Part shown: piece by piece, positions 12,631 to 22,472 of the stretch | How the letters are laid out: each line of letters begins with the position of its first letter | Numbering within the stretch: the stretch's first letter is position 1 | DNA from: Pseudogymnoascus destructans | Taxonomy: Eukaryota; Ascomycota; Leotiomycetes; Thelebolales; Thelebolaceae | Direction: 5' to 3' | Length of the DNA stretch: 64,000 bases | Assembly: GCF_001641265.1 (NCBI RefSeq) | Contig: NW_020167528.1 | Location: 806,001-870,000 of the forward strand | Translations under genes and position numbers: made by a program | Notes under the pieces: generated by a model | What the model was told of the DNA's origin: nothing | Database searches by the model: none | What the model saw: the letters and a program-made list of their open reading frames with translations, nothing else

Positions 12631-13400
12631 TGTAAGTAAGCCTGGCGACTCCTTTAACAATTGGGGATGCGGCGCGGCCTCAATGGGTCATTGAGAGGAG
12701 CTGGAGAGGAATTAAGGTTTCGTGCTCGTGTAACGAAGGCGCTGAAGATTCGAAGACAATGTTACTCGGTCAATTTGGGTATGTCGAAATGTTTGGTGGG
12801 AGTCCGTGGTTGAATCGGTGCGACGGTGCACGGGGGTTCTGGATGTTTTAGTAGGGTCTGTGCACGAAGTGGGTTATCGGGCAACTCAGGGGTCTTCACG
12901 TTTATTGAAGGGTCGTGGGGAAGGCCAGGACGTACAAGCCAGGTCAGCAAGACGTCACAGCGAAATTGGTGGAATTGGTAGGTTACACCATCTCAACAAC
13001 TCGCAATATACCCCTCGTCTTCTGTGACATCCAGGTGGCAGCTCCATGCCCATCTCCGGACACAATTTCACAGTAGATCACAAAGATAACCTCGCGATGA
13101 AAGAGAGGCATGTCTGATATGTTCTCTAGGCTCAAAGGCTCAAAAAGGATTTACTATGCGATTCTTTCTAGTGAGGGCAGATTGGCAGATCTGCTCTCAT
13201 TGAACCCTTTGGGGGAAGGCTGATGAATGAGGTAACAAAGGCGCCAGACAGAACATTGTTGTGAGTATCTAGGATCTTATGGCACCTTCAGTTCTGAGTT
13301 TGGAATCTCTCAAGATTATATTCAGTAAGCCGGCAGCATTATGAAATATGACACATAACATACTTCCAATGCTCCAGCCCCAGTAATTAATATATCCTCC
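12631..13400. other. ELMO promoter region and ERG26 3' flank
   Basis: No gene is visible. The ELMO 5' flank lies on the right of its start codon, and the ERG26 3' UTR lies at the 13.3-13.4 kb end. No repeat or RNA gene was seen. Confidence 0.45.
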
Positions 13401-14528
13401 TCACTGCGTCTTCTTGGCTTCCGCGCTCTCCTTCTCCGCCATGAAGGCCTTCACGGACCTCTCCATTCCTTGACGAGTGGTCACAATCGGCCTGTAGCCT
13501 AACCGTTCCCTCGCCTTCGCAATATTGTAATACCTCGTCATGCAACTGAACCGTATCCCCCTAGGCGTCATCTTGCTCTTCTTCCCGATCAACCACAACG
13601 ATGTCTCGACTACCGTCGCCAATGGCACTCCGACATCCTTTGAAATTGTCCACACGCCCTCGGTTCCCTTCTTGTGGCCAGCAATCGCCCACAGCTGGCG
13701 CGGGAAGTCCCAGAAGTATATCGGCGCATCGTTGGTGATGATGAAAGCCTCACCATCGACCTTCTCGTGGTCGAGCGGCTTAACGGACAGCCTGGATGTC
13801 GACAGAAGCAGGTGCGCGGCGAGGAGATGTGCGTGCGCTACGTTGCCAACGTACGTGAAGTCGAAGAGGTTCGTGTTGTCGCCGACTTGGAAGTTGGTTT
13901 TGTTGTTGTAGTACAAGTCCAGCATATTGGGCAGCATCTGAACGTCGCCCTCACCAAAGATACCCGCGGGGCGGATGGCGGCGGTGAGGAGGTCGGAGGG
14001 GCCGGTGCGGTTCGCCTTCAAAACGGCCTCTTCGGCCAGACCCTTTGTCTCGGCGTAGTAGTCGGTTTGGAACTTGCCTCTGAGCATGGGCCAGCGCTCG
14101 TCGGCATTGATGAGGTCGGTGATGGAGTCGCTGATGACTGAGGCGGAGCTGGTGTAGACGAGCGCAGTGACGCTGGTCTCGCGGCAGGCACTAATGACGC
14201 ATTGGGTGCCCTCAACGTTTACTTTGTAGAGGAAGGAATTGGCCGTCTCGGCGATGGCCACGGGAGAGGCGGTGTGGATTACGACATCTGGCTTGACCTT
14301 CATGAAGATCGTAACGATAGATTCGAGCGAGGTGATGTCGGCGTCGAAGTATTCGACGCCATCGGATTCAGGGCGGCGGTTGCGTGTAGTGCGGAGATCC
14401 ACCACGGACACCTTGCAGGTGTAGCTATCGACGAGCTGGTTGACGATGTGGTGACCGAGGAAGCCGCAGCCGCCAATGACGACAACGTTCCCAAGGTTTT
14501 TTTTAGTAACTTTAGCAACTGGCACCAT
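13401..14528 (-). CDS. ERG26: Sterol-4-alpha-carboxylate 3-dehydrogenase (decarboxylating)
   Basis: Single exon, 375 residues from ATG 14528 (MVPVAKVTKK). The longer frame starts at a TTG and is not used. The N-terminal Rossmann fold has VVIGGCGFLGHH (GxxGxxG, NAD(P) binding) followed by VSVVDLR. The extended-SDR catalytic pair is YYAETKG (Tyr-x3-Lys), and DFTYVGNVAHAHLLA is the family signature. The enzyme oxidises and decarboxylates C4-carboxy sterols in the ER C4-demethylation complex with ERG25 and ERG27 during ergosterol synthesis. Length and motifs agree with fungal ERG26. Neighbouring genes are not sterol genes. Confidence 0.9.
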   Translation of the reverse strand: MVPVAKVTKKNLGNVVVIGGCGFLGHHIVNQLVDSYTCKVSVVDLRTTRNRRPESDGVEYFDADITSLESIVTIFMKVKPDVVIHTASPVAIAETANSFLYKVNVEGTQCVISACRETSVTALVYTSSASVISDSITDLINADERWPMLRGKFQTDYYAETKGLAEEAVLKANRTGPSDLLTAAIRPAGIFGEGDVQMLPNMLDLYYNNKTNFQVGDNTNLFDFTYVGNVAHAHLLAAHLLLSTSRLSVKPLDHEKVDGEAFIITNDAPIYFWDFPRQLWAIAGHKKGTEGVWTISKDVGVPLATVVETSLWLIGKKSKMTPRGIRFSCMTRYYNIAKARERLGYRPIVTTRQGMERSVKAFMAEKESAEAKKTQ

Positions 14529-15039
14529 TGTTCGGGATTTCGGTGGTTGATGAGACTCCAATGGGTCGTTGAAGCTATCGCGAAGTGGTCCTGACCACCG
14601 TCGGATTATTTCATGAGGCAATCCCGGATTTATTAATATCCGCCAGTCGCCACCCCTGAACTGCAGAATTGGGGTATCCCTGATTACCCGCCAATTTAAC
14701 CACGATTTTTGGAGATTTGGCTTATTAGAATTATTGCATGCGAAGATGGGATTTGATTTATAGACAGTTTGTCCTATAAATCAAATCCCATCTTCGCATA
14801 AACTGTCTATAAATCAAATCCCATCTTCGCATAGTCACGCTATGCCTCACTTTCTGGACTGGAACTTATGTGACCACACGAGAATACTGAATTAACGTAA
14901 AACTATCGTGATGTTAGAAGCAAGGATCAAACCGTAGTCTCAGAGGCCTCTTCATATAAAACATCCCAAATCCAACTACAATCTCACCAGGCTCGTGCAG
15001 GTGTCCAGATATGGCTTGATCCCTATATACAGGCCGTGT
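14529..15039. other. ERG26 promoter and SH3BGR-like 3' flank
   Basis: Non-coding. It contains the inverted/direct repeat cluster at 14738-14832 listed separately. Nothing else was recognised. Confidence 0.5.
14738..14832. repeat. Three-arm inverted repeat (hairpin)
   Basis: A perfect 33-bp arm at 14738-14770 is the reverse complement of 14800-14832. The inner 25 bp of the right arm (TATAAATCAAATCCC onward) is also present directly repeated at 14775-14799. The left arm could therefore pair with either right copy. It lies about 210-300 bp upstream of the ERG26 start. Confidence 0.95.
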
Positions 15040-16213
15040 CTACTTCGAGGGGGTCACCCTAGCCTTCTTTGGTTCGTCCTTCGTATTGGCTTCATCCTTC
15101 TTCTTCTCCTCCTCCTCCTCCTCCTCCTCATCTTCGTCATCGTCACCGTCATCGTCCTCATCTTCATCTTCATCTTCCTCGTCTTCGTCATCGTCATCGT
15201 CGTCCTCATCATCATCTTCCTCCGCAGCAACCTCCTTTTTCTCAAACGGCTTAGCCTTTTCAGCCGATGCAGTCGACGTCTCGCTCTCCCCACTCTTGGC
15301 AACTGGCAGGCTAACATCAGCCACCTTCCAAGCCGTAGATGTTGGCGATTGGAGAGACTTCATTTCATTTAGTGCATGCTGAGAGACAGGCGGTGTGCTT
15401 GCCGAGGATACATTCCAAGCCGATGTCTTTGGGTCTTGTAATATCGTAATAGGCTCGACAGTCTGCGGAATTTCCATCGTCGCTGACTTTTTGGTATCCT
15501 TTGCTGCGGCCTCCCCCGTTCCACTACCAACAAATACTTCGGGCTTCCCCTTCAGTGCATTTTTCTTCATGTCCTTCGCCCTCTGTGCGGCTTCTTCGCC
15601 CATTTGGCGCATCGCCAGTGTAATTGAATTGCCCCCAGCTGCAGGCGTCTGGGGAGCTTCTGCCTCTTTCGGAGCTGGTTTGGGTTCGGGAGTGGGAGGA
15701 ATGGGCTGCTTCGCACCGGTTGGTAGCGGCGGTGCCGTCGGTGGAGCTGGTGCAGCGGGAGCTACCGCCGCAGCTGGCGCGGCCGCAGCAGCGGCAGCAG
15801 CCTTTATGGGATTACCAAATCCAGCAGGCGTCGAAGACACCCCGACAATACGCACATGTTGCTTAAGCTCGCCATATTCGTTCCAGTCTTCTATTTCCAC
15901 CAGGTCCTGGGCAAGTCAGCGCAGTTCACAGAAGCGGATCAGATCAACAAACCCCCACTACCAGGCCCTCCTGGACCAAACCAGGGATCTTTCGCTGGCG
16001 CCCACTCTCATCTTTTCCAGCGCGCCGTCCCCATAGCATGCGTGCCTTTTCATCCGTTGCGAGATCGATAGCTTTGAATGGGATTCTGTTTGCTCTCAGG
16101 ATGGTCTCAAGTCTCGATGTCGCCGTGACGATATGTGATGAGCCAGCGGTGAGCGAGGTATAGATATAGAGATGCGGGTCCATAGAATAGGACTGCGCCG
16201 GAGTTTCAGACAT
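15040..16213 (-). CDS. SH3BGR-like thioredoxin-fold protein with acidic tail
   Basis: Two exons: 16213-15953 and 15906-15040, with a 46-nt intron (GTTTGT..CCCAG) whose removal joins EGLVVG to DLVEIEDWNEYGEL in frame. The start is ATG 16213 (MSETPAQSYS). Residues 12-105 match the SH3-domain-binding glutamic-acid-rich (glutaredoxin-like) fold: a beta strand LYIYTSL, a helix with LETILRANRIPFKAIDLATDE, and a KIPGLV segment in the cis-Pro position. No CxxC is present, so redox activity is unlikely. The middle is Ala/Pro-rich (120-180), and the tail near residues 325-370 is almost continuous Asp/Glu. Role in fungi is unknown to me. It shares a divergent promoter with the lyase gene. Confidence 0.75.
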
Positions 16214-16596
16214 TGTGGCGAGAGCGATAGCTAAGCTCAGCTCAGGTGTGGAGATGCGGGGTTCGGAGTCCGAGTAGGGAGTTTAGTGGTCGATAAGGGT
16301 TGTTGTGAAGTTGTCTCGTAGAAGAGTAAGACGGTTCTCGTTCGATATAGCAAGTTCGTGACTCTGAAACGACTGCGATTTCTGCCAGCACATGAGGAGC
16401 GGTTGTTAGATCCTCCGAACCGCTTGCGTGTCCGTTCGTCGTGGTTGTTGCGACTCGAAGCGTTATCGCTTATCGCACTGCGCTTCAGGGCCTAAGCCAT
16501 CCCTGAGCATCACTGACGCCATCGCTAGCCTCGGCTGGAACGGCGTTGGAGACATATATGCGCAGGCGCCACTTATTCTTTCAATATAGCAGAAAA
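16214..16596. promoter_or_regulatory. Divergent promoter, SH3BGR-like gene / 2-hydroxyacyl-CoA lyase
   Basis: A 383-bp spacer between two divergent starts and so a shared promoter region. No clear TATA box or named operator was seen. Confidence 0.5.
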
Positions 16597-18446
16597 ATGG
16601 CTGCGCCGACAGGAGCTCAATTAATAGCCCAAGCTCTTCACGAGCTTGGTATCAAGGTTATATTTGGCCTGGTCGGGATACCAGTGGTCCAAATCGCTGA
16701 GGAGGCAATCAAGCTTGGGATCAGATTTATAGCTTTCCGCAATGAGCAGGCGGCGAGCTACGCAGCAACAGCATATGGATATCTTACAGGGAAGCCCGGG
16801 GTGTGCTTGGTAGTAGGCGGGCCGGGAGTTCTGCATGCCATGTCAGGGATTGGCAACTCGTCAGCAAATGCATGGCCACTACTGCTTCTGGCTGGCTCCA
16901 GCGAGTCTCATTTGGTCACAAAAGGCGCCTTTCAAGAGCTGGATGCTGTCAGTCTCCTTACGCCGCATGTAAAATTGGCGGTGCGGTCTACGCTAGAATC
17001 GATTCCTCAGAGCATCTCCAATGCCTACAGGACTTCTTGGTACGGGAGAGGAGGGACCGGATTTGTGGATCTACCAGCCGATGTGATACAAGGAGAAGGG
17101 GATGAGTTATCTAAGGTTATCGTTCCCTCACCAGCTCGAGCTGCCGGCGATCCAGAGAGAATCGCAGCTGCGGTGGAATTGCTCAGAGCTGCCAAAGCAC
17201 CACTTGTTATCGTTGGGAAGGGCGCGGCATATGCCCAAGCGGAGGGCGGTATCAGAAAGCTCATCAACGACACTAAAATACCATTCCTTCCGACTCCAAT
17301 GGGCAAAGGTGTCTTACCAGACTCTCATCTATCAAACACAGCCAGTGCCCGCTCAGCAGCTCTAAAAGGCGCAGACGTCGTCCTGGTTCTCGGTGCAAGA
17401 CTGAACTGGATCCTCCATTTCGGCGAAGAACCCAAATGGAACCCCGACGTCAAGATCATCCAAGTCGACATCTCCGCCGAAGAGCTCGGCAAGAACAACG
17501 GCGACGCCTCCCTCTCCATAATCGGCGACATCAACCTCGTGACCTCCCAGCTGAGCAGCGGCCTAGAAAACTGGCAATACAACACCTCCACCCCCTACAT
17601 CTCCGCGATCCGAGCCAGCACCGCCAAAAACGAAGCCACGGCCGCCAAAGCCGCACAGGTGGATACCCTGCCCATGACCTACGGCCGCACCTTCGCCGTC
17701 ATCAAGGAGACGCTGAATGCGCTCTCGCCGCCCGCGAACGGCGATATTGTATACGTCTCCGAGGGCGCTAATACGATGGATATCTCGCGCAGCGTCTTCA
17801 ATGTCGAGCATCCGCGTCTGCGTCTCGATGCAGGAACCTATGCTACGATGGGCGTGGGCCTGGGTTACGCCATTGCAGCGCACTGCGCGTATAACCTGCC
17901 CGAACCCCAAGCTGCATCGGGTCCGTCGTCTTCGCGGAAGAAGATCGTGTGTCTCGAGGGAGACTCAGCTTTTGGGTTCTCGATGCCGGAGATTGAAACT
18001 ATGGCGCGGTACACTATGGATATTCTAGTATTCGTAGTCAACAACGGTGGCGTCTATCACGGCGACAGCGCTGATAGCGATGCCTGGTTGGCACTGCAGG
18101 ATAAGACGGCGCAGGGTGTGGCTGGGGGGCTGAGGAGCACGAGTTTGGGGTGGGAGGTGGGGTATGAGAAGATGGCGGAGATGTGTGGGGGGAAGGGATA
18201 TCTGGTGAGGACGCCGGATGAGCTGCAAAGGGCGACGGAGGAGGGGTTTAAGGCCACGGTGCCGGTGGTGATTAATATTATCATTGAGGCGGGGCAGGCG
18301 AAGAAGTTGGTAAGTTTGAACCCCTTTCAGTGTCTGTGGACTCGCGAAATCCGCGCATATGCTGTGGATGTGGATGAACTGACGCGATGTAGGAATTTGC
18401 GTGGCAGAAGAGTACGCAGAAGAAGGCCAAAAACGCCAAGCTATAA
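16597..18446 (+). CDS. HACL1: Peroxisomal 2-hydroxyacyl-CoA lyase / oxalyl-CoA decarboxylase family
   Basis: Two exons: 16597-18309 and 18393-18446, with an 83-nt intron (GTAAGT..GTAG), giving 588 residues. Start ATG 16597 (MAAPTG) is preferred over an in-frame ATG 39 nt upstream because family homology begins there. It is a three-domain ThDP enzyme: a Pyr domain with the catalytic Glu in FRNEQAASYAA, a central domain, and a PP domain with the GDSAFGFSMPE...NNGG cofactor and Mg site. The family cleaves 2-hydroxyacyl-CoA to formyl-CoA and an aldehyde (alpha-oxidation) or decarboxylates oxalyl-CoA. Splicing replaces a read-through tail by one ending NAKL, so the C-terminal AKL is a PTS1-like peroxisome signal. 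A peroxisome import ATPase (PEX6) lies in the same window. Confidence 0.88.
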
Positions 18447-19006
18447 ATGCTCTAATCAACGTTCCCTTCTAGAACGCAATGTACATACAATTCGATACAG
18501 TTTACGGGAACGTGCATCTATGTCTCGCTCCGTTTGCTGGTAGGGCGGCAAAGTGCATGAACAGTCATCGTCATGGTCAAAGAAACCAGGAATAGTTCAA
18601 TCCTCATATCTTTCTAGGAGCCAGAGGGTCCCAGGTAAACTTGTCTCTGACCTTTCTGTTGGCATCTTCGTTTACTGCTCCCTTTTTGAAACGGTCTCAT
18701 ATGGCTCAAAGGCATTCTCCCTACTTTCCTTCGTTTCTCTGTCTCAAGAACGGCTCCTACGCCACGGAGTGAGCCAACAAGCGCTACTACGGAGTATAAG
18801 TTTTTCTTCTCGCCCTCTTTTGGGAGATATTTCGTCGGTATCAATTTCTCAATCACGGAATTTTCATTTCGTTATATCGAGAATTTAACTAACCACCAAA
18901 ACGTACAACCCCGTCCATCAACACGACTCCAACTACCAAACGAACAACCACGTCCAACAACAACGATTGCATCAACACGCCTCCAACCATTCACCCACCA
19001 CCCCAA
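18447..19006. other. Intergenic, 5' flank of the 19-kb gene
   Basis: No gene recognised. The last 130 bp are rich in AAC/CCA on +, typical of a fungal 5' UTR leading into the ATG at 19007. Confidence 0.45.
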
Positions 19007-20173
19007 ATGTGTTTCTATTACACCACCCCCAAAAACCCCCCCCACAGCACCAACAGCAACTCCACCACCACCCGCTCCTCCAAACGCTCCCACGCCACCT
19101 CCTCCACCCGCTCCTCCCCCCAAATCCACATCCACTCACCCCTTCCCCAGCCCACCTCCCCTCTCCCCACACACCTCTACTCCCGTCCCGTCGCACCAAC
19201 CTGGACATTCCCCGCCACCACCACCACCACTACTCCTCAGCCGAATGAGGGAGGGTGGGCTAATATATACCTCCCCCCCACCACTTCGGCCTTGCAGGAG
19301 GCGGGGAAGGATGGAGGGGCGGGGAGGAGGAGGTCTTCGGTGCTGGTTGCAGAGATTGAGGCGATTAGGAGGTTAGCGAGGCGGGTGGGTGATGCGGCGC
19401 GCCGTGGTAGTACTTCTTCGTTTCGTCGTGAGAGGAGGGGGTCTAACTCATCTTTTCGTCGGGAGAAGGAGAAGGAGAAGGATAGGGAGAGGGATAGGGA
19501 GCGTGAGAGGGAAAGAGAAAGGGAGAGAGAGGTCGGGAGGAGAGGAGAGAAGATGGTAGATGAGGAAGCAAGGAGAATCGCCTTAAGAAATGGAGAAGTA
19601 GTCCGCGAGCTCGTGCACGAGAGGGACGTCAAGATCGAAGCCGAGCGACTAGTCGAGCGCGAACGCGAGCGCGAGACTAGGCGTATCGGCGCCAACAATG
19701 CCAACGGCCTTGGCTTCCTCAACAACGGCGGCGGCAACGGGGGACCCTACCAAGACACCTCATACGGCCAAAGCACACCCCACATTAAATGGAGCCGCTC
19801 TCACCACGGCGGAGGCGGGTCTATGAACGGGCTCCCCGGACGAGGAGGCAGCTTCCAAGTCCCGCCCCAGGGAAGCAACCATATCCACGTCCATACCGCG
19901 CCGTTGGTGCAGGGGCCGTCGATTAGTACGCCGTCGCTGGGAGGGGGCTATGCGGCTGCGGGGATGGGGGAGGGGGGACAGTTTGTGGGGTATTGGGGGG
20001 GGGAGAGGAAGGGGATGGGAATGGCGGGATTGGGGATGGGCATGGGGGTGGGGGCGATTGGGGGGGGAGGGGGCATGGGCATGGGCATTGGGAGGGGTTA
20101 CGAGAGGGAGAGGGAGAGGGTTTGGAGGGGGGGTGGGGGGTTGGGGGGGTGTTGTACTGATGGAGGGGACTAG
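19007..20173 (+). CDS. Hypothetical low-complexity protein (Arg/Glu coiled region, Gly-rich tail)
   Basis: Open frame of 388 residues from ATG 19007 (MCFYYTTPKN) with no intron needed. Residues 1-90 are Ser/Thr/Pro-rich. Residues 100-135 contain a helix (VLVAEIEAIRRLARRV), and 140-230 form a highly charged Arg/Glu stretch with RERERE runs likely to be a coiled coil or single helix. The last 150 residues are Gly-rich with GMGMG repeats. I recognise no family. Support for coding is the long frame, the ATG context and the 5' UTR-like leader. Against it, biased sequence of this kind can keep frames open by chance. The long C tracts on one side and G tracts on the other are noteworthy. Confidence 0.5.
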   Translation: MCFYYTTPKNPPHSTNSNSTTTRSSKRSHATSSTRSSPQIHIHSPLPQPTSPLPTHLYSRPVAPTWTFPATTTTTTPQPNEGGWANIYLPPTTSALQEAGKDGGAGRRRSSVLVAEIEAIRRLARRVGDAARRGSTSSFRRERRGSNSSFRREKEKEKDRERDREREREREREREVGRRGEKMVDEEARRIALRNGEVVRELVHERDVKIEAERLVERERERETRRIGANNANGLGFLNNGGGNGGPYQDTSYGQSTPHIKWSRSHHGGGGSMNGLPGRGGSFQVPPQGSNHIHVHTAPLVQGPSISTPSLGGGYAAAGMGEGGQFVGYWGGERKGMGMAGLGMGMGVGAIGGGGGMGMGIGRGYERERERVWRGGGGLGGCCTDGGD

Positions 20174-20612
20174 ATTGAAGGGGAGGAGGAGTGATGGGGA
20201 GGAATGAGAGGGATAGATTGAAGAAGAGGCGCCGGATGGGGCTCTGTTTATTTCCTTTCCTTTCCTTAGTGTTTATAGACCGGCTCGTCGGGAAGGGCCA
20301 AGACAACGGTAACAGAAACGAACAACACGATATGAGACTAGTAAAAAACCTTGACAAAATCGACGTTACTCCCGCATAAACCTCTATATCAATATCACAC
20401 ACATCCAGCCTCTCCGGCTACACATAATACCTATCTATAGCATACCATAGTACGTAGCTGTCTCTCAACTACATACCACCGCATGTATCCATGACGCCTC
20501 CCCCCCGCCGCCACCTCATCCTTCGCACCAACGGCACCCGCCGTTTCATCCTCCGCACGGGACTCATCATTGTGAAACCCGAAAACACAATAGTACTTCA
20601 AAAAGTCATTCC
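20174..20612. other. Intergenic up to transposon island
   Basis: Probable 3' UTR of the preceding gene and host sequence up to the pogo terminal sequence at 20613. No gene seen. Confidence 0.45.
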
Positions 20613-21833
20613 TACAGTCATAATCCGTCAAGTCGATACGTGTTTATCCGATATTTATCTCGATATTTATCTCGATATATTTTGCGGGATCCATCCTTTT
20701 TACATACAAACCCCGATTTACACGATATCGTGCCTTTTCTTCAGATTATCGACTTATACTAACCTCTTCTTCACTTTATAGGATGCCTCCAAAGAAGCTC
20801 AATTCGATGACTCTCGACCAACGACGTACTCTCCGCTGGCACCGCGAACAACGCCCTCGACCTTCGCAGAAAGCTTGCATCGCATGGTTCCTAGACCAAT
20901 ACCAGACTCGAGTCAGCCAATCTACTGTCTCTGAATCTCTTAGCGCTCGATTTGCCTACCTCGACGACACCCACAAGCAGACGATCAAGAAGCTCGACGA
21001 CGACGACGTGACGCTGCTTAGCTACAGCTAGAAGCTATCCTTTTCGACTAGCAGAAGCTTATTAAACGAAGAGGAGGGGTTATAATAGGTGAAGTTTTGC
21101 AAGAGAAGGCAAAGCAGATCTAGTCATAATTACCATAACTCGAAGGGGAAACAGTCCTAGAGTTCAGCTTAGGGTAGGTCACAAGGCTTCGACAACGTCG
21201 TAAGATATTAATTAAGTTTGACACGGTAAAGCTAGATCAGTTCTAGCTATAGCAGAGGAAGAGATACGAGCAATTCAAACAGTAGGGAATACTTAGAGGA
21301 GAATATATATAACATAGACGAGACAGGACTATACTACAAGATGACAATATCAAGGGGCTTTATAACAGTAGAGGCAGCTATAGGTCGGAAAAGAGAGAAG
21401 GTAAGAATATTAGTAGTTGTTTGTGTTAATTTAACTAGCACAGATCGATTTCTACTATGGTTTATTAGAAAGGCAAAGACACTACAAGCTCTTCGAAATG
21501 TTAAAGTCATAGTAATAGGAGGGGTTTAGAGATGGAATAAAAAGGCTTAGATGAATTAGTTCATTATAGCAGAATGGTTAAAGGCCTTCTATTTATGAGT
21601 AGGCATATCTTGATTAATACTCCTAACGATAGATAACTTCTTAGCGTATATCGCTACTATTACATCAACTCCTCCTCCCCTAAACATCTACATCATTTAG
21701 CTTTCTCTAAATGTAACAAGCCAATTTCAACCTCTTAATTAAGGCATCATCGCTACCCTTAAAGCATACTACTAGTGACAATGGCTCTACTATATGCTTA
21801 AATGTTACAAAGTGAATAAAGACCCCATCTAAG
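20613..21833 (+). mobile_element. Pogo/Tigger DNA transposon (copy 2), RIP-decayed
   Basis: The left end is a TA followed by CAGTCATAATCCGT, also found inverted at 28748. The transposase starts at ATG 20783 (MPPKKLNSMTLDQRR) with a CENP-B/pogo-type helix-turn-helix; its first 82 codons are intact up to a TAG. Beyond it, other frames retain NIDETGLYYKM (first catalytic Asp) near 21305-21345, a G-KREKVRILVVVCVN strand, LTIDNFLAY (second Asp) near 21630 and NVTSQFQPLN-GII near 21710. The order and spacing fit a DDE_1 pogo transposase. Lost codons are mostly CAG/CAA to TAG/TAA. The 3' terminal repeat was not found; a family-A LTR begins where it should be. Confidence 0.82.
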
Positions 21834-22038
21834 TGTTACGATCACAGCTTACAGCTGCTAGCAACTATAGGAATAAGCAGCTATAGTAGCCACTAAGGTT
21901 ACAAGGGATCGCTAAGTGAACAGCTGTATATAATGAGGGATAGCCTCACCTTCCTTCCTTTCTTCTTCTTCTCTCTTTAGATTCAATCTAGCTTACTTTA
22001 CCTAGACTGTCATCATGACCTCCGTAACCATTATAACA
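21834..22038 (+). repeat. Family-A solo LTR remnant
   Basis: Starts TGTTACGATCACAGC and ends TTATAACA, and shares with the LTR at 46312-46651 the blocks AGCCTCACCTTCCTTCC, TTCTTCTTCTCTCTTTAGAT and GACCTCCGT near the 3' end. The GTTACRG array seen in the other copies is missing. An ATCTAAG string occurs just before the start and 1 nt after the end and may be a target duplication. Confidence 0.75.
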
Positions 22039-22227
22039 TATCTAAGCAATGAACGTCCGACTTCCTATTCGATGGCTCATTTAATCATAGACTTACGATG
22101 TTATAAACATAACTATTGTAAGGACACAGGGCACCCAGCTCACAGTAATAGCATATGAGAGTGCGAGTCAGAGGCTAAACGGATGCTATCCTATAGGTCT
22201 ACTACGAAGGATACAAAAAAGATAAAG

Positions 22228-22470
22228 AGAGGAACCCCCGTTGGATCAATCTCCTTAAGTACCCGAAACGGGTCTGACTCGGCTAACCTGCCTTCACCCT
22301 CACCACGTGACCGTGACTTGTCTGACTCAGATACCTTCCGTCACTGAGGGAGAGGAACCCCCGTTGGGTCAATCTCCTCAAGTACCCGAAATGGGTCCGA
22401 CTCGGCTAACCTGCCTTTACTCTTATCATGTGACCGTAATGTGCCCGACTCAGATCCTTTCCGTCACTGA
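22228..22470. repeat. Tandem duplication, unit about 122 bp
   Basis: Two adjacent copies, 22228-22348 and 22350-22470, both running from GAGGAACCCCCGTTGG to TTCCGTCACTGAG. They differ mostly by transitions. They lie directly upstream of the hAT coding remnant. Confidence 0.9.
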
Positions 22471-22472
22471 GG

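Noticed and set aside
10648..12694. Open frames on + opposite the ELMO gene
   Set aside because: They are antisense shadows of a GC-rich coding region. The - frame has the domain signatures.
15054..15382. Ser-rich, His/Pro-rich and Arg-rich frames over the acidic tail
   Set aside because: They are alternative readings of the GAA/GAT repeat that encodes the Asp/Glu tail of the SH3BGR-like protein.
18553..18888. 111-codon frame on + after the lyase gene
   Set aside because: It has biased Ser/Phe composition, no domain, and lies in the 3' flank; there is no support for coding.
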